A stretch of DNA of 64,000 nt from JANQGH01 sp039177555 (GTDB lineage: Bacteria > Pseudomonadota > Alphaproteobacteria > DSM-16000 > Inquilinaceae): positions 62,001 to 126,000 of the forward strand of contig JBCDFV010000004.1 in the NCBI GenBank assembly GCA_039177555.1, written 5' to 3'. Shown in pieces: positions 54,916-62,818 of the stretch. How positions within the stretch are numbered: the stretch's first letter is position 1; every line of letters begins with the position of its first letter. A model generated the notes under the pieces. The model was not told the DNA's origin and made no database searches. It saw only the letters and a program-made list of their open reading frames with translations. Position numbers and translations under genes: made by a program.

Positions 54916-55863
54916 CTAGGCCGGAAAGCTTCGCTCGATCAGATCCAGCGTACGCATGGCCGGCAGGCATTGGGCGACGCTGGCGTTCGGTTCGCGGCCT
55001 TGCCTGATCGCGCCGATGAATTCGCGGTCGATCAGTTCGATGCCGTTGGACGAGACCGCCACGCCGCTGAGGTCGATCGGGGTTTCCTTGCCGTCGACGA
55101 GATCGTCATAGCGGGCGATGTAGGTGCCATTGTCGCAGATATAGCGAAAGAAGGTGCCGAATGGGCCGTCATTGTTGAACGACAGGGACAGGGTGCAGAT
55201 CGCGCCGGACGGCACCTTCATCCCGATGGCCATGTCCATGGCGATGCCCATGTCAGGGTGTGGCGGGCCTTGCAGCCCGAAGGCTTGGGCGACCGTCTCG
55301 CCGGTCTGGTACTGGAACAGGTCGACCGTGTGACAGGCATGGTGCCACAGCAAATGGTCGGTCCAGGACCGCGGCTCGCCCAGCGCGTTCAGATTGCTGC
55401 GCCGGAAGAAGAAGGTCTGCACCTCAAGCTGCTGGATGGTCAGCTCGCTCGCAGCGATCTTGTGGCGTAGCCACTGATGGCTGGGGTTGAAGCGGCGGAC
55501 ATGGCCGGCCATGGCGACCACCCCGGTTTCCCGCTGCGCCTTAACGACAGCCTCCGACGCCGCCAGGCTTTCGGCCATCGGGATTTCGACCAGCACATGC
55601 TTGCCGGCGCGCATGCAGGCGATGGCCTGTTCCGCGTGCAGCGGCGTGGGCGTGGCCAGGATGACCGCCTCGACATCGTCGCGCGCCAGGCTTTCCGCCA
55701 GATCCTTGGTGGCGTGGCCGATGCCGCGTTCGCGCGCGAACGCGTCGATATCGTCCGGCGCGCCGCCGACGACCGAGACGATCTCGACCCCCTCGATCTG
55801 GGCCAGCGCGTCCAGATGCTTGCGCCCGAACGCGCCGGCCGCGCCGGCGACGCATAGCCTCAC
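54916..55863 (-). CDS. ligC: 4-carboxy-2-hydroxymuconate-6-semialdehyde dehydrogenase LigC
   Basis: A 315-residue Gfo/Idh/MocA-fold dehydrogenase. It follows the recalled Sphingobium LigC pattern: VAGAAGAFGRKHLDAL at the N-terminus, RRFNPSHQW, SWTDHLLWHHACHTVDLF and FFRYICDNGTYIARYDDL. LigC oxidises the ring-cleavage product of protocatechuate (cyclised hemiacetal) to 2-pyrone-4,6-dicarboxylate with NAD(P)+. It overlaps ligB by 4 bases. Confidence 0.94.
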   Translation of the reverse strand: MRLCVAGAAGAFGRKHLDALAQIEGVEIVSVVGGAPDDIDAFARERGIGHATKDLAESLARDDVEAVILATPTPLHAEQAIACMRAGKHVLVEIPMAESLAASEAVVKAQRETGVVAMAGHVRRFNPSHQWLRHKIAASELTIQQLEVQTFFFRRSNLNALGEPRSWTDHLLWHHACHTVDLFQYQTGETVAQAFGLQGPPHPDMGIAMDMAIGMKVPSGAICTLSLSFNNDGPFGTFFRYICDNGTYIARYDDLVDGKETPIDLSGVAVSSNGIELIDREFIGAIRQGREPNASVAQCLPAMRTLDLIERSFPA

Positions 55864-56702
55864 GTCTGGTTCTCAAGCACGATCAGGCCGGCGCCTGTGT
55901 TGGATGCCGGAACGTGATAGTGGCGGTAGATTTCGGTGACATCGTCGTCCAAGGCGCCGCGCATGATCAGCCACATCACCATCTCGATGCCCTCCGACCC
56001 CGCCTCGCGCAGATATTCGGTGTGGCTGATCTTCGTGAGGTGATCGACGTCGCCTGTCATGCCGTCGAGGAAAGCCGTGTCGAATTCCTTGTTCACAAGG
56101 CCGGCCCGCTCGCCCTGCAACTGGTGCGACATGCCGCCGGTGCCGAAGATGACGACCTTCAGATCCTCGTCGAAACTGTCCACCGCCCGCCGGATCGCGC
56201 GGCCGAGGTTGAAGCAGCGATGCCCGGTCGGTGGCGGGTATTGCACCACGTTCACGGCCAAGGGGATGACCTTGAACGGCCAGGCCTCCGGCTGGCCGCA
56301 GGCGATCGACAGCGGCACCGTCAGACCATGATCGACCGGCATCTCGTTGGCGATGGTCATGTCGAATTCGTCGAGGATCAGCGATTCCGTCAGGTGCCAG
56401 GCCAGTCTCGGGTGCCCCTCGACGACCGGCACCTGGCGTGGGCCATAGCCTTCGTCGGCGGGTTGGAATTCCGGCGCGACACCGATGGTGAAGGTCGGGA
56501 TCAATTCCAGCGAAAAGGCCGAGGCGTGGTCGTTGAAGACCACGATCACCACGTCCGGATTGGTTTCGGCCAGCCACTCCCGCGCCCTGGCATAGCCGTC
56601 GAACAACGGCTTCCAATAAGGCGTCTGGGTCTTGTCGTGGTCCATCGCCGCGCCGATGGCCGGCACGTGCGATGTGCCCAGCCCCGCTATGATCTTGGCC
56701 AT
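55860..56702 (-). CDS. ligB: Protocatechuate 4,5-dioxygenase beta subunit LigB
   Basis: A 280-residue type II extradiol dioxygenase catalytic subunit. His12 (GLGTSHVPAIG), His59 (VVFNDHASAF), and a Glu around 237-240 (SEGIEMVMWL) match the iron ligands, and His193 (GTGGMSHQL) the catalytic base. A separate alpha subunit gene precedes it, as in LigAB/PmdAB. Gallate dioxygenases (DesB/GalA) are usually fused, so protocatechuate is the favoured substrate. The genes overlap as TAATG. Confidence 0.95.
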   Translation of the reverse strand: MAKIIAGLGTSHVPAIGAAMDHDKTQTPYWKPLFDGYARAREWLAETNPDVVIVVFNDHASAFSLELIPTFTIGVAPEFQPADEGYGPRQVPVVEGHPRLAWHLTESLILDEFDMTIANEMPVDHGLTVPLSIACGQPEAWPFKVIPLAVNVVQYPPPTGHRCFNLGRAIRRAVDSFDEDLKVVIFGTGGMSHQLQGERAGLVNKEFDTAFLDGMTGDVDHLTKISHTEYLREAGSEGIEMVMWLIMRGALDDDVTEIYRHYHVPASNTGAGLIVLENQT

Positions 56703-57091
56703 TACTGCTGCTCCGAAGTGTAACGATTGCCCTCGATCGGGCGGCCGCCATCGATCATCATCTGGCGGAATTCCTCTTCCGTGATGCCGGACATGGCGCC
56801 GCCGACCGCCTGCATGGTCAGCCGGTCGAAGATCGCCAGCTTGAAGGTGTAGTAGATGTTGCCGCCCAGCCGCAGCATGCCCAGCCAGTCCCGCTCCTTG
56901 ATCGCCTTGATCATGTCGTCGGTCAGCGGGTACTTCGCCAGATAGGCGTCGGGATCGGCGCGAAACGCGTCGCGGTTTTCCGGCTTGTTCAGCGACATGC
57001 AGAACATGTTCAGGGCGTAGCCCTTCTGGCTGTGCTCCCCATCGAACACGTATGTGCCGGGGATGTCGGTATAGTCCTTCTTCGGTGTCAT
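56702..57091 (-). CDS. ligA: Protocatechuate 4,5-dioxygenase alpha subunit LigA
   Basis: A 129-residue small subunit that caps the LigB active site. Family blocks are DIPGTYVFDGEHSQKGYALNMFCMSLN and MLRLGGNIYYTFKLAIFD. The start ATG at 57091 overlaps the stop of the upstream dehydrogenase gene by 4 bases, and its stop overlaps the ligB ATG. A much longer open frame upstream is a shadow. Confidence 0.95.
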   Translation of the reverse strand: MTPKKDYTDIPGTYVFDGEHSQKGYALNMFCMSLNKPENRDAFRADPDAYLAKYPLTDDMIKAIKERDWLGMLRLGGNIYYTFKLAIFDRLTMQAVGGAMSGITEEEFRQMMIDGGRPIEGNRYTSEQQ

Positions 57092-58011
57092 GGCAGTGCC
57101 CGTAGTTTCGTGTCGGGTTTCAGGCCCGCCAAAATGGCGTCGGCCCGCGATTGATAGCTGTCTGGCGGAAGCTTGATTGCGAGAGAACCGATCGCCGCCT
57201 GCCAATCGGCGGCGGCCCGCGTCATGGGCCCGTCGAGGCCAAGCTCGCGCAAGGCGGCCCCGACCTCGCCCATTTCGGCGGCGCGGCGCACCCCGTGCGT
57301 GGCCACCCGTTCCAGCATGTAGGATGCGGTCGTCGGCCAGTCGATGCCGGGAAACGTCTTGGCCAATGAGGCGAAGACCGCTTCGTCGACGCCGGCCGAG
57401 CGCCCGGCGAGTACGCATTCGGCAATCAAGGCCTCAAGGCCCTTGACCATGATCGAGCGCACCATCTTGACCGACGAGGCGGCGCCGACCGGACCCTCGG
57501 CGAGGTCGGCGACCATGTCGAGCCCAGACAACTCCTTGAGCGCTGAGGACGCATGCGCGCCGCTGAGCAGCAGCGGCGTCCTGTGCCCCGCCGCAGATAC
57601 GGGCGCCATGATGGCGACGTCGACATAGCGCCCGCCGGCACCGTCGATAACCGACGCGGCACGTTTCTTGGTGCCGGGAGAACACGAGTTGCCGTCAAGA
57701 TAGAGCGCGTTTGGCATCAGTCGGCCGGCGGCCGACTGCGCGGCAATCAACGCTTGATCGGGCGTTACCAGGGAGAACACCAGGGGCCGGCCGTCGAGGG
57801 CGTTATCGAGCGTAGTGTACCCGGTCACCGCAGCGGCCTCGTAGTCGGCCTGTTTGGCTGCGCGAAAGGCGGTATTCGAGCTGTCCGTCTTGATGTCATA
57901 GGCCGCGCAGGCCGCCGACGATCCGTCCGATCTGGCGCGCCAGCCTGCCGCGAACGCCGAGGCCGCCTCGCCAAAGCCGATGAAGGCTACTCTCGCTGTT
58001 TCCTCGGTCAT
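57088..58011 (-). CDS. DUF1932-containing NAD(P)-dependent dehydrogenase
   Basis: A 307-residue 6-phosphogluconate/3-hydroxyisobutyrate dehydrogenase-like protein. The Rossmann start is ARVAFIGFGEAASAFAAGW, and the central GRYVDVAIMAPVSAAGHRTPLLLSG is followed by a helical DUF1932-like C-terminal domain. All known steps from protocatechuate to pyruvate and oxaloacetate are covered by other genes, so its reaction is unassigned. It is the first gene of the ligABC arm and is coupled to ligA by an ATGA overlap. An ATG at 58065 is an alternative start. Confidence 0.85.
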   Translation of the reverse strand: MTEETARVAFIGFGEAASAFAAGWRARSDGSSAACAAYDIKTDSSNTAFRAAKQADYEAAAVTGYTTLDNALDGRPLVFSLVTPDQALIAAQSAAGRLMPNALYLDGNSCSPGTKKRAASVIDGAGGRYVDVAIMAPVSAAGHRTPLLLSGAHASSALKELSGLDMVADLAEGPVGAASSVKMVRSIMVKGLEALIAECVLAGRSAGVDEAVFASLAKTFPGIDWPTTASYMLERVATHGVRRAAEMGEVGAALRELGLDGPMTRAAADWQAAIGSLAIKLPPDSYQSRADAILAGLKPDTKLRALP

Positions 58012-58140
58012 GCAGGGGCCAAGCAAGCTCCGCGCCAGCGTCTTACCACGAGGGGAGACTATCATTCGGTTGGTGTGAAACGAAATTCAATGCCGGCGAC
58101 CATTATTCGTTTTTTGAATAGTTTGCGATGTCGGTTACCG

Positions 58141-59352
58141 TCACGCTGAGGCCTGCCGGACACAGTCGATGAACATCTCTTGTGTCGCCGTGGGTCGCCA
58201 GTCCCGCCGAAACGTCAGCCCGATCGGTCGTTCGGTCGGCCCGAGATCGACGTCGAGATGGGTCAACAATCCGGCATCTTCCTCGTGGCGGATCTGGTGG
58301 CGGGAAATCAAGGTCAGTCGATTGCTGTTAAGCAACAGACCGCGCACGAGCACCAGCGAACTGGACTCGATAATGCCCGCGGGATCGTCGCCCTCGAACA
58401 GCCGGTCGAAGTGGTCGCGCGTCGGTGTACCGCGGCGGGGCACGACCCAGGGATAGGCGGCCAGTTGCTGTCTTGTGATCCGCATGTGCGGCCCCAACGG
58501 ATGGTCCGTTCGTCCGACGACCGCGAGCGCGTCTAGAAACAGGGTTTCCTGGCGCACATCATCAATCGGCACCGGCTCGCGCAGGGCGCCGATCAGGAGG
58601 TCGATTTCGCCGTGGCGCAGGCCATGCAATAGGTCGTCATAGGGTCCGTCCACCACGCTGATACGCACATCCGGCCGGCTGGACAGCATGTCGTGGATGG
58701 AGCTGGGCAGGATATAGCTGCGGGCCAGCGGCATGGTGCCGACCACGATACGTCCCGTGTCGCGCCCCTGAAGCGCCGAGACCTCGTGCGTGCCCTGATC
58801 CAGCTCAGCGAAGGCGAGTTTGGCGAACTGCACCAGCAGGCGCGCGGGCTTGGTCAGGGAAATGCCCTGGCTGTGGCGTTCGAACAGCCGCATCCCCGCC
58901 AGACGTTCCAGATCGCGCGCCGCCCGGTGAAGGGACGGTTGCGAAATGCCGACGGCGCGGGCCGCCAGGCTGAAATTGCCGGTATCGGCGACGGCGATCA
59001 GGGCGCGCAGTTGGGCGCTGGTCAGCAATTGCTCAAAATGGGCAAAGCCCCTGGACCCGCTTTTCTGGCCCAGCCGTCGGCCTTGCTGGGCGCCGGTTTC
59101 GATGAGCCGCAGTGCGCGATCGACACGGTCGTGGAACAGCTGGCCCGCCCTCGTCGGAAACATGCCGGCGCTGCGCCGCTCGAAAAGCGGTAGCCCGAGT
59201 TGGCCTTCCAGCTTGGTGATCGCTTGGGTGATCGCCGGTTGCGACAGGTGTACGCGTTCAGCCGCCTGACTGACGCTTTGGCAGCGTACGACCTCGCGGA
59301 ATGCTCTCAGATGCCGCAGATTGGCTGTTCGAATATCCATCATCTCGGGCAT
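58141..59352 (-). CDS. LysR-type regulator with two tandem HTH domains
   Basis: A 403-residue LysR protein, about 100 residues longer than usual. Two separate LysR HTH domains are visible: residues 11-70 (LRAFREVVRCQSVSQAAERVHLSQPAITQAITKLE) and 111-170 (LRALIAVADTGNFSLAARAVGISQPSLHRAARDLE), each followed by LFER. The effector domain begins near 199. It sits at the divergence point of the lig/gal cluster and most likely senses a pathway intermediate. Start codon is uncertain (ATGs at 59352, 59343 and 59340). Confidence 0.92.
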   Translation of the reverse strand: MPEMMDIRTANLRHLRAFREVVRCQSVSQAAERVHLSQPAITQAITKLEGQLGLPLFERRSAGMFPTRAGQLFHDRVDRALRLIETGAQQGRRLGQKSGSRGFAHFEQLLTSAQLRALIAVADTGNFSLAARAVGISQPSLHRAARDLERLAGMRLFERHSQGISLTKPARLLVQFAKLAFAELDQGTHEVSALQGRDTGRIVVGTMPLARSYILPSSIHDMLSSRPDVRISVVDGPYDDLLHGLRHGEIDLLIGALREPVPIDDVRQETLFLDALAVVGRTDHPLGPHMRITRQQLAAYPWVVPRRGTPTRDHFDRLFEGDDPAGIIESSSLVLVRGLLLNSNRLTLISRHQIRHEEDAGLLTHLDVDLGPTERPIGLTFRRDWRPTATQEMFIDCVRQASA

Positions 59353-59371
59353 AACTATAGCAAAACCTTAT
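59351..59371. promoter_or_regulatory. ATAA-N13-TTAT dyad at the regulator start
   Basis: ATAA at 59351-59354 and TTAT at 59368-59371 form an AT-rich dyad overlapping the first candidate start codon of the regulator. It could be an autoregulatory LysR half-site pair or -10 element. Confidence 0.3.
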
Positions 59372-59410
59372 TGGCAGGCACTGGGATTCGAATGGTGGGT
59401 GATCGGGCAT

Positions 59411-59433
59411 TGTTCGACAGTGCCGATCGAACA
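59411..59433. promoter_or_regulatory. Candidate LysR-type operator TGTTCG-N11-CGAACA
   Basis: A perfect 6-bp inverted repeat with an 11-base spacer, the classic LysR T-N11-A geometry. It lies 17 bases before galB and 59 bases from the regulator start in the only divergent gap of the cluster. Confidence 0.55.
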
Positions 59434-59449
59434 CCCGGGGAGGCGGTTC

Positions 59450-60181
59450 ATGACCGACAAAAAAACGGCGCTGGTCATCAGCGCCCACGCAGCCGACTTC
59501 GTCTGGCGCGCCGGCGGTGCTATCGCCCTACATCAACAGCGGGGCTATGAGGTTACGATCGTCTGCCTGTCCTATGGCGAGCGCGGCGAGTCGGCCAAAC
59601 TGTGGAAACAGGGCGCCACGCTTGAAGAGGTGAAATCGGCCAGGCGCGCGGAGGCGGAGGCGGCGGCCCAGGCGCTCGACGCCCACGACATTCAGTTCTT
59701 CGATCTCGGTGACTACCCGCTTGAGTTGGATCGCGACGCGAAGTTCTGGCTGGTTGAGGTCATTCGGGCCGTTCAGCCCAATTTCATGCTCAGCCACTCG
59801 CTCTACGACCCCTACAACACGGACCACATGTACGCGACCAAGGTGGCGATGGAGTGCCGCATGATCGCCCAGGCCTGGGGCCACAATCCCGGCGAAAAGG
59901 TGCTGGGGTCGCCGCAGCTTTATCTGTTCGAGCCGCACCAGACCGAACAGATGGGCTGGAAGCCCGACGTCTTCCTGGACATCACCGAGGTCTGGGACAA
60001 GAAGCGCGCCGCGATCGAGTGCATGGCCGGCCAGGAACACCTCTGGGCCTATTACACCAACGTCGCCGAGAATCGCGGGAACCATTTCCGGCGCAATTCC
60101 GGCGGCCAGGCCGGCGGCCGCAACGCGCGCTATGCGGAGGGTTTTCAGTCGATCTATCCGCGCACGGTGGATGAACTCTGA
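59450..60181 (+). CDS. galB: 4-oxalomesaconate hydratase GalB (PIG-L family)
   Basis: A 243-residue PIG-L-fold metal-dependent hydratase. The zinc motif normally HPDDE reads SAHAADFVWRAGGAIALH, matching GalB of pseudomonads as I remember it (SAHSADFVWRAGGA). Later blocks are SYGERGESAKLW, LSHSLYDPYNTDH, LFEPHQTEQ, and CMAGQEHLWAYYTNVA. It hydrates 4-oxalomesaconate to 4-carboxy-4-hydroxy-2-oxoadipate. The ATG at 59450 has GGGAGG upstream; the gene overlaps ligK by one base. Confidence 0.93.
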   Translation: MTDKKTALVISAHAADFVWRAGGAIALHQQRGYEVTIVCLSYGERGESAKLWKQGATLEEVKSARRAEAEAAAQALDAHDIQFFDLGDYPLELDRDAKFWLVEVIRAVQPNFMLSHSLYDPYNTDHMYATKVAMECRMIAQAWGHNPGEKVLGSPQLYLFEPHQTEQMGWKPDVFLDITEVWDKKRAAIECMAGQEHLWAYYTNVAENRGNHFRRNSGGQAGGRNARYAEGFQSIYPRTVDEL

Positions 60182-60852
60182 TGGGCGTTGTCGTCCAGAC
60201 CGTCCCGCGTGCCGATCCGGACCTTGTGAAGGCGCTAGGCGACTGCGGCGTCGCGACCGTGCACGAGGCGCAAGGCAGAACGGGGCTGCTCGCCTCCTAC
60301 ATGCGGCCGATCTATTCCGGCGCCAAGGTCGGCGCCTCGGCCGTGACGATCCTGGCGCCGCCCGGCGACAACTGGATGCTGCATGTCGCGATCGAACAGC
60401 TCACACCAGGCGATATCCTCGTACTGGCAACCACATCGCCCTCCGACGCGGGCTATTTCGGCGATTTGCTGGCGACGTCGGCGAAGGCACGCGGCTGCAA
60501 GGGCCTGGTCATCGATGCCGGGGTCCGCGACGTGGCGGACTTGACCGAGATGGGCTTTCCGGTCTGGTCGAAGGCGGTCTGCGCCCAGGGCACGGTCAAG
60601 GAGACGGTCGGGTCGGTCAATGTCCCCGTCGTCTGTGCGGGCGCGATGGTCAATGCCGGAGACATCATCGTGGCCGACGATGATGGCGTCTGCGTCGTGC
60701 GCCGGGAAGACGGCGAACGGGTGCTGGCCAAGGCGCGCGAACGGCTGGCCAAGGAGGACGATAAGCGTACCCGTCTGGCCGCTGGCGAACTGGGGCTCGA
60801 CCTCTATGACATGCGTGGGCGGCTGGCGGAAAAGGGCCTGACATATGTCTGA
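60181..60852 (+). CDS. ligK: 4-carboxy-4-hydroxy-2-oxoadipate aldolase
   Basis: A 223-residue HMG/CHA aldolase of the RraA-like fold. Substrate/metal-site segments are GVATVHEAQGRTGLLASYM near residue 22 and GLVIDAGVRDVADLTEMGFPVW near 110. It splits 4-carboxy-4-hydroxy-2-oxoadipate to pyruvate and oxaloacetate, the last step of the 4,5-cleavage route, and can also act as oxaloacetate decarboxylase. It overlaps galB by one base and the downstream tautomerase by 8 bases. Confidence 0.93.
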   Translation: MGVVVQTVPRADPDLVKALGDCGVATVHEAQGRTGLLASYMRPIYSGAKVGASAVTILAPPGDNWMLHVAIEQLTPGDILVLATTSPSDAGYFGDLLATSAKARGCKGLVIDAGVRDVADLTEMGFPVWSKAVCAQGTVKETVGSVNVPVVCAGAMVNAGDIIVADDDGVCVVRREDGERVLAKARERLAKEDDKRTRLAAGELGLDLYDMRGRLAEKGLTYV

Positions 60853-61918
60853 TGCCGCGCCGTGCATGTGGATGCGCGGCGGCACATCGAAGGGCGGCTT
60901 TTTTCTCGCCGACGATTTGCCGGCGGACGCGGCGGCGCGCGACGCCTTCCTGCTGGGGGTCATGGGCTCGCCCGATCCGCGCCAGATCGACGGGATGGGG
61001 GGTGCGGACCCCTTGACCTCGAAGGTCGCGGTGGTGAAGCGGTCGGCGCGTGACGGGATCGATGTCGACTATCTCTTCCTGCAGGTTTTCGTCGATCGGC
61101 CGATCGTCACAGACGCCCAGAATTGCGGGAACATGCTGGCCGGTGTCGGCCCGTTCGCCATTGAGCGCGGGTTGATCGCGGCGCAGGGCGATGAAACCCG
61201 GGTCGCCATCTTCATGGAGAATACCGAACAGGTGGCCGTGGCCCGCGTCCAAACGCCCGGGGGCGTCGTTTCGTACGATGGGACGGCCCGGATTGACGGC
61301 GTCCCTCGTTCGTCGGCCCCGGTGCCGCTGAGCTTTCGGGACACGGCGGGATCGAGCTGTGGTGCCCTGCTGCCGACCGGCAGCGCGGTCGATGTGTTCG
61401 ACGGTGTCGAGGTCACCTGCATCGACAACGGCATGCCGACCGTGGTCTTGCTGGCCAGCGATTTCGGGCTGGCGGGCGATGAGTCCCGGGAAGACCTCGA
61501 TGCGAACGTCGCGCTGAAGGAGCGTCTGGAATCGATCCGCCTGCAAGCAGGCCCGGTGATGAACCTGGGCGACGTTGCGGACCTGTCCGTGCCCAAGATG
61601 ACCCTGGTCAGCCCACCCCGGCATGGCGGCGCGATCTCGACGCGCACCTTTATTCCCCATCGTTGCCACGCGTCGATCGGCGTGCTGGGGGCGGTCAGTG
61701 TCGCGACGGCGTGCCTGCAGCCGGACGCGCCGGCAGCGGCGATTGCCGACATCCCAGCGGGCCGGGTGAAGGATTTGGCCATCGAACACCCGATCGGCGC
61801 CTCGGTCGTCCAAGTCACGATCGGCGAGGAGGGCGACGTGGCCGACGCGGCAATCCTGCGCACGGCGCGAAAGCTGTTCGACGGCGTGGTTTTCGCCGCA
61901 CCGATGGGGGATGCCTGA
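60845..61918 (+). CDS. ligU: 4-oxalomesaconate tautomerase (PrpF family)
   Basis: A 357-residue PrpF-fold isomerase. It begins CMWMRGGTSKGGFFLADDLP, with the family's IDGMGGADPLTSKVAVV and DAQNCGNMLAGVGPFAIERGL blocks. Members shift the double bond between the keto and enol forms of 4-oxalomesaconate (LigU, GalD). The gene symbol is chosen for the protocatechuate context; galD would be equivalent. It overlaps ligK by 8 bases and ligI by one base. Confidence 0.92.
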   Translation: MSDAAPCMWMRGGTSKGGFFLADDLPADAAARDAFLLGVMGSPDPRQIDGMGGADPLTSKVAVVKRSARDGIDVDYLFLQVFVDRPIVTDAQNCGNMLAGVGPFAIERGLIAAQGDETRVAIFMENTEQVAVARVQTPGGVVSYDGTARIDGVPRSSAPVPLSFRDTAGSSCGALLPTGSAVDVFDGVEVTCIDNGMPTVVLLASDFGLAGDESREDLDANVALKERLESIRLQAGPVMNLGDVADLSVPKMTLVSPPRHGGAISTRTFIPHRCHASIGVLGAVSVATACLQPDAPAAAIADIPAGRVKDLAIEHPIGASVVQVTIGEEGDVADAAILRTARKLFDGVVFAAPMGDA

Positions 61919-62805
61919 TGGACCCGGACTATCTGCCGTTTCATCCCAACCCGTCGACGCCGGCCTTCGTTCCACCGGCAGGGGCCGTCGATGCGCATTG
62001 CCATGTCTTCGGCCCTGCCGAGCAGTTCCCGTACGCGCCTGAGCGCAAATACACCCCGTGCGACGCGCGCAAGGACAAACTGTTCGCCCTGCGCGACCAT
62101 CTCGGCTTTGCGCGCAACGTCATCGTCCAGGCGTCCTGCCACGGCCGCGACAACCGCGCCTTGGTCGATGCGCTGCAGTCCGCCGGGGAACTGGCGCGCG
62201 GTGTCGCCGTGGTCGGGCCCGACATCTCAGCCGAAGAGCTTCAGGCGATGGACGCGGCCGGCGTGCGCGCCGTGCGCTTCAACTTCGTCAAACGGCTGGT
62301 CGACGCCACGCCTAAGAGCGTGTTCACCGGCATCGCGGAGAAGATCGCCCCGCTGGGCTGGCACATCGTGGTCTATTTCGAAGCCGCCGATCTGGCTGAG
62401 CTGACGCCGTTCCTGACCAGCCTGCCCGGCACGATCGTGATCGACCATATGGGCCGTCCAGACACGGCCAAAGGCGTCGATCATCCCGATTTCGACCGGT
62501 TCATGACCCTGCTGGCCGATCATCCCCGGTTCTGGACCAAGGTGAGTTGCCCGGAGCGGCTGACCGTCGATGGGCCGCCCTATGACGATGTGGTTCCGTT
62601 CGGCCGGACGCTTGTCGAGGCCTTCCCCGACCGCGTGTTGTGGGGCACCGATTGGCCGCACCCCAACATGAAATCCCACATTCCGGACGACGGCGCGCTG
62701 GTGGATTTCATTCCCCGGATCGCGCCTGCGGAATCCCAGCAGAAGGCTCTGCTGGTTGACAATCCGATGCGTCTTTATTGGTCAGACCAGGGACGCGATC
62801 GATGA
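61918..62805 (+). CDS. ligI: 2-pyrone-4,6-dicarboxylate hydrolase LigI
   Basis: A 295-residue amidohydrolase-family lactonase. The N-terminal HxH metal-type motif is VDAHCHVFGP, and the C-terminal Asp is in VLWGTDWPHPNMKSH. It opens the pyrone made by LigC to 4-oxalomesaconate. The ATG at 61918 shares a base with the tautomerase stop (TGATG); the longer open frame upstream lies inside that gene. Confidence 0.94.
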   Translation: MDPDYLPFHPNPSTPAFVPPAGAVDAHCHVFGPAEQFPYAPERKYTPCDARKDKLFALRDHLGFARNVIVQASCHGRDNRALVDALQSAGELARGVAVVGPDISAEELQAMDAAGVRAVRFNFVKRLVDATPKSVFTGIAEKIAPLGWHIVVYFEAADLAELTPFLTSLPGTIVIDHMGRPDTAKGVDHPDFDRFMTLLADHPRFWTKVSCPERLTVDGPPYDDVVPFGRTLVEAFPDRVLWGTDWPHPNMKSHIPDDGALVDFIPRIAPAESQQKALLVDNPMRLYWSDQGRDR

Positions 62806-62818
62806 AGAAGAGCAAGCA

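Noticed and set aside
55860..57091. Gallate dioxygenase assignment for the LigAB-like genes
   Set aside because: Gallate dioxygenases are usually one fused chain; separate alpha and beta genes next to pobA and ligC point to protocatechuate.
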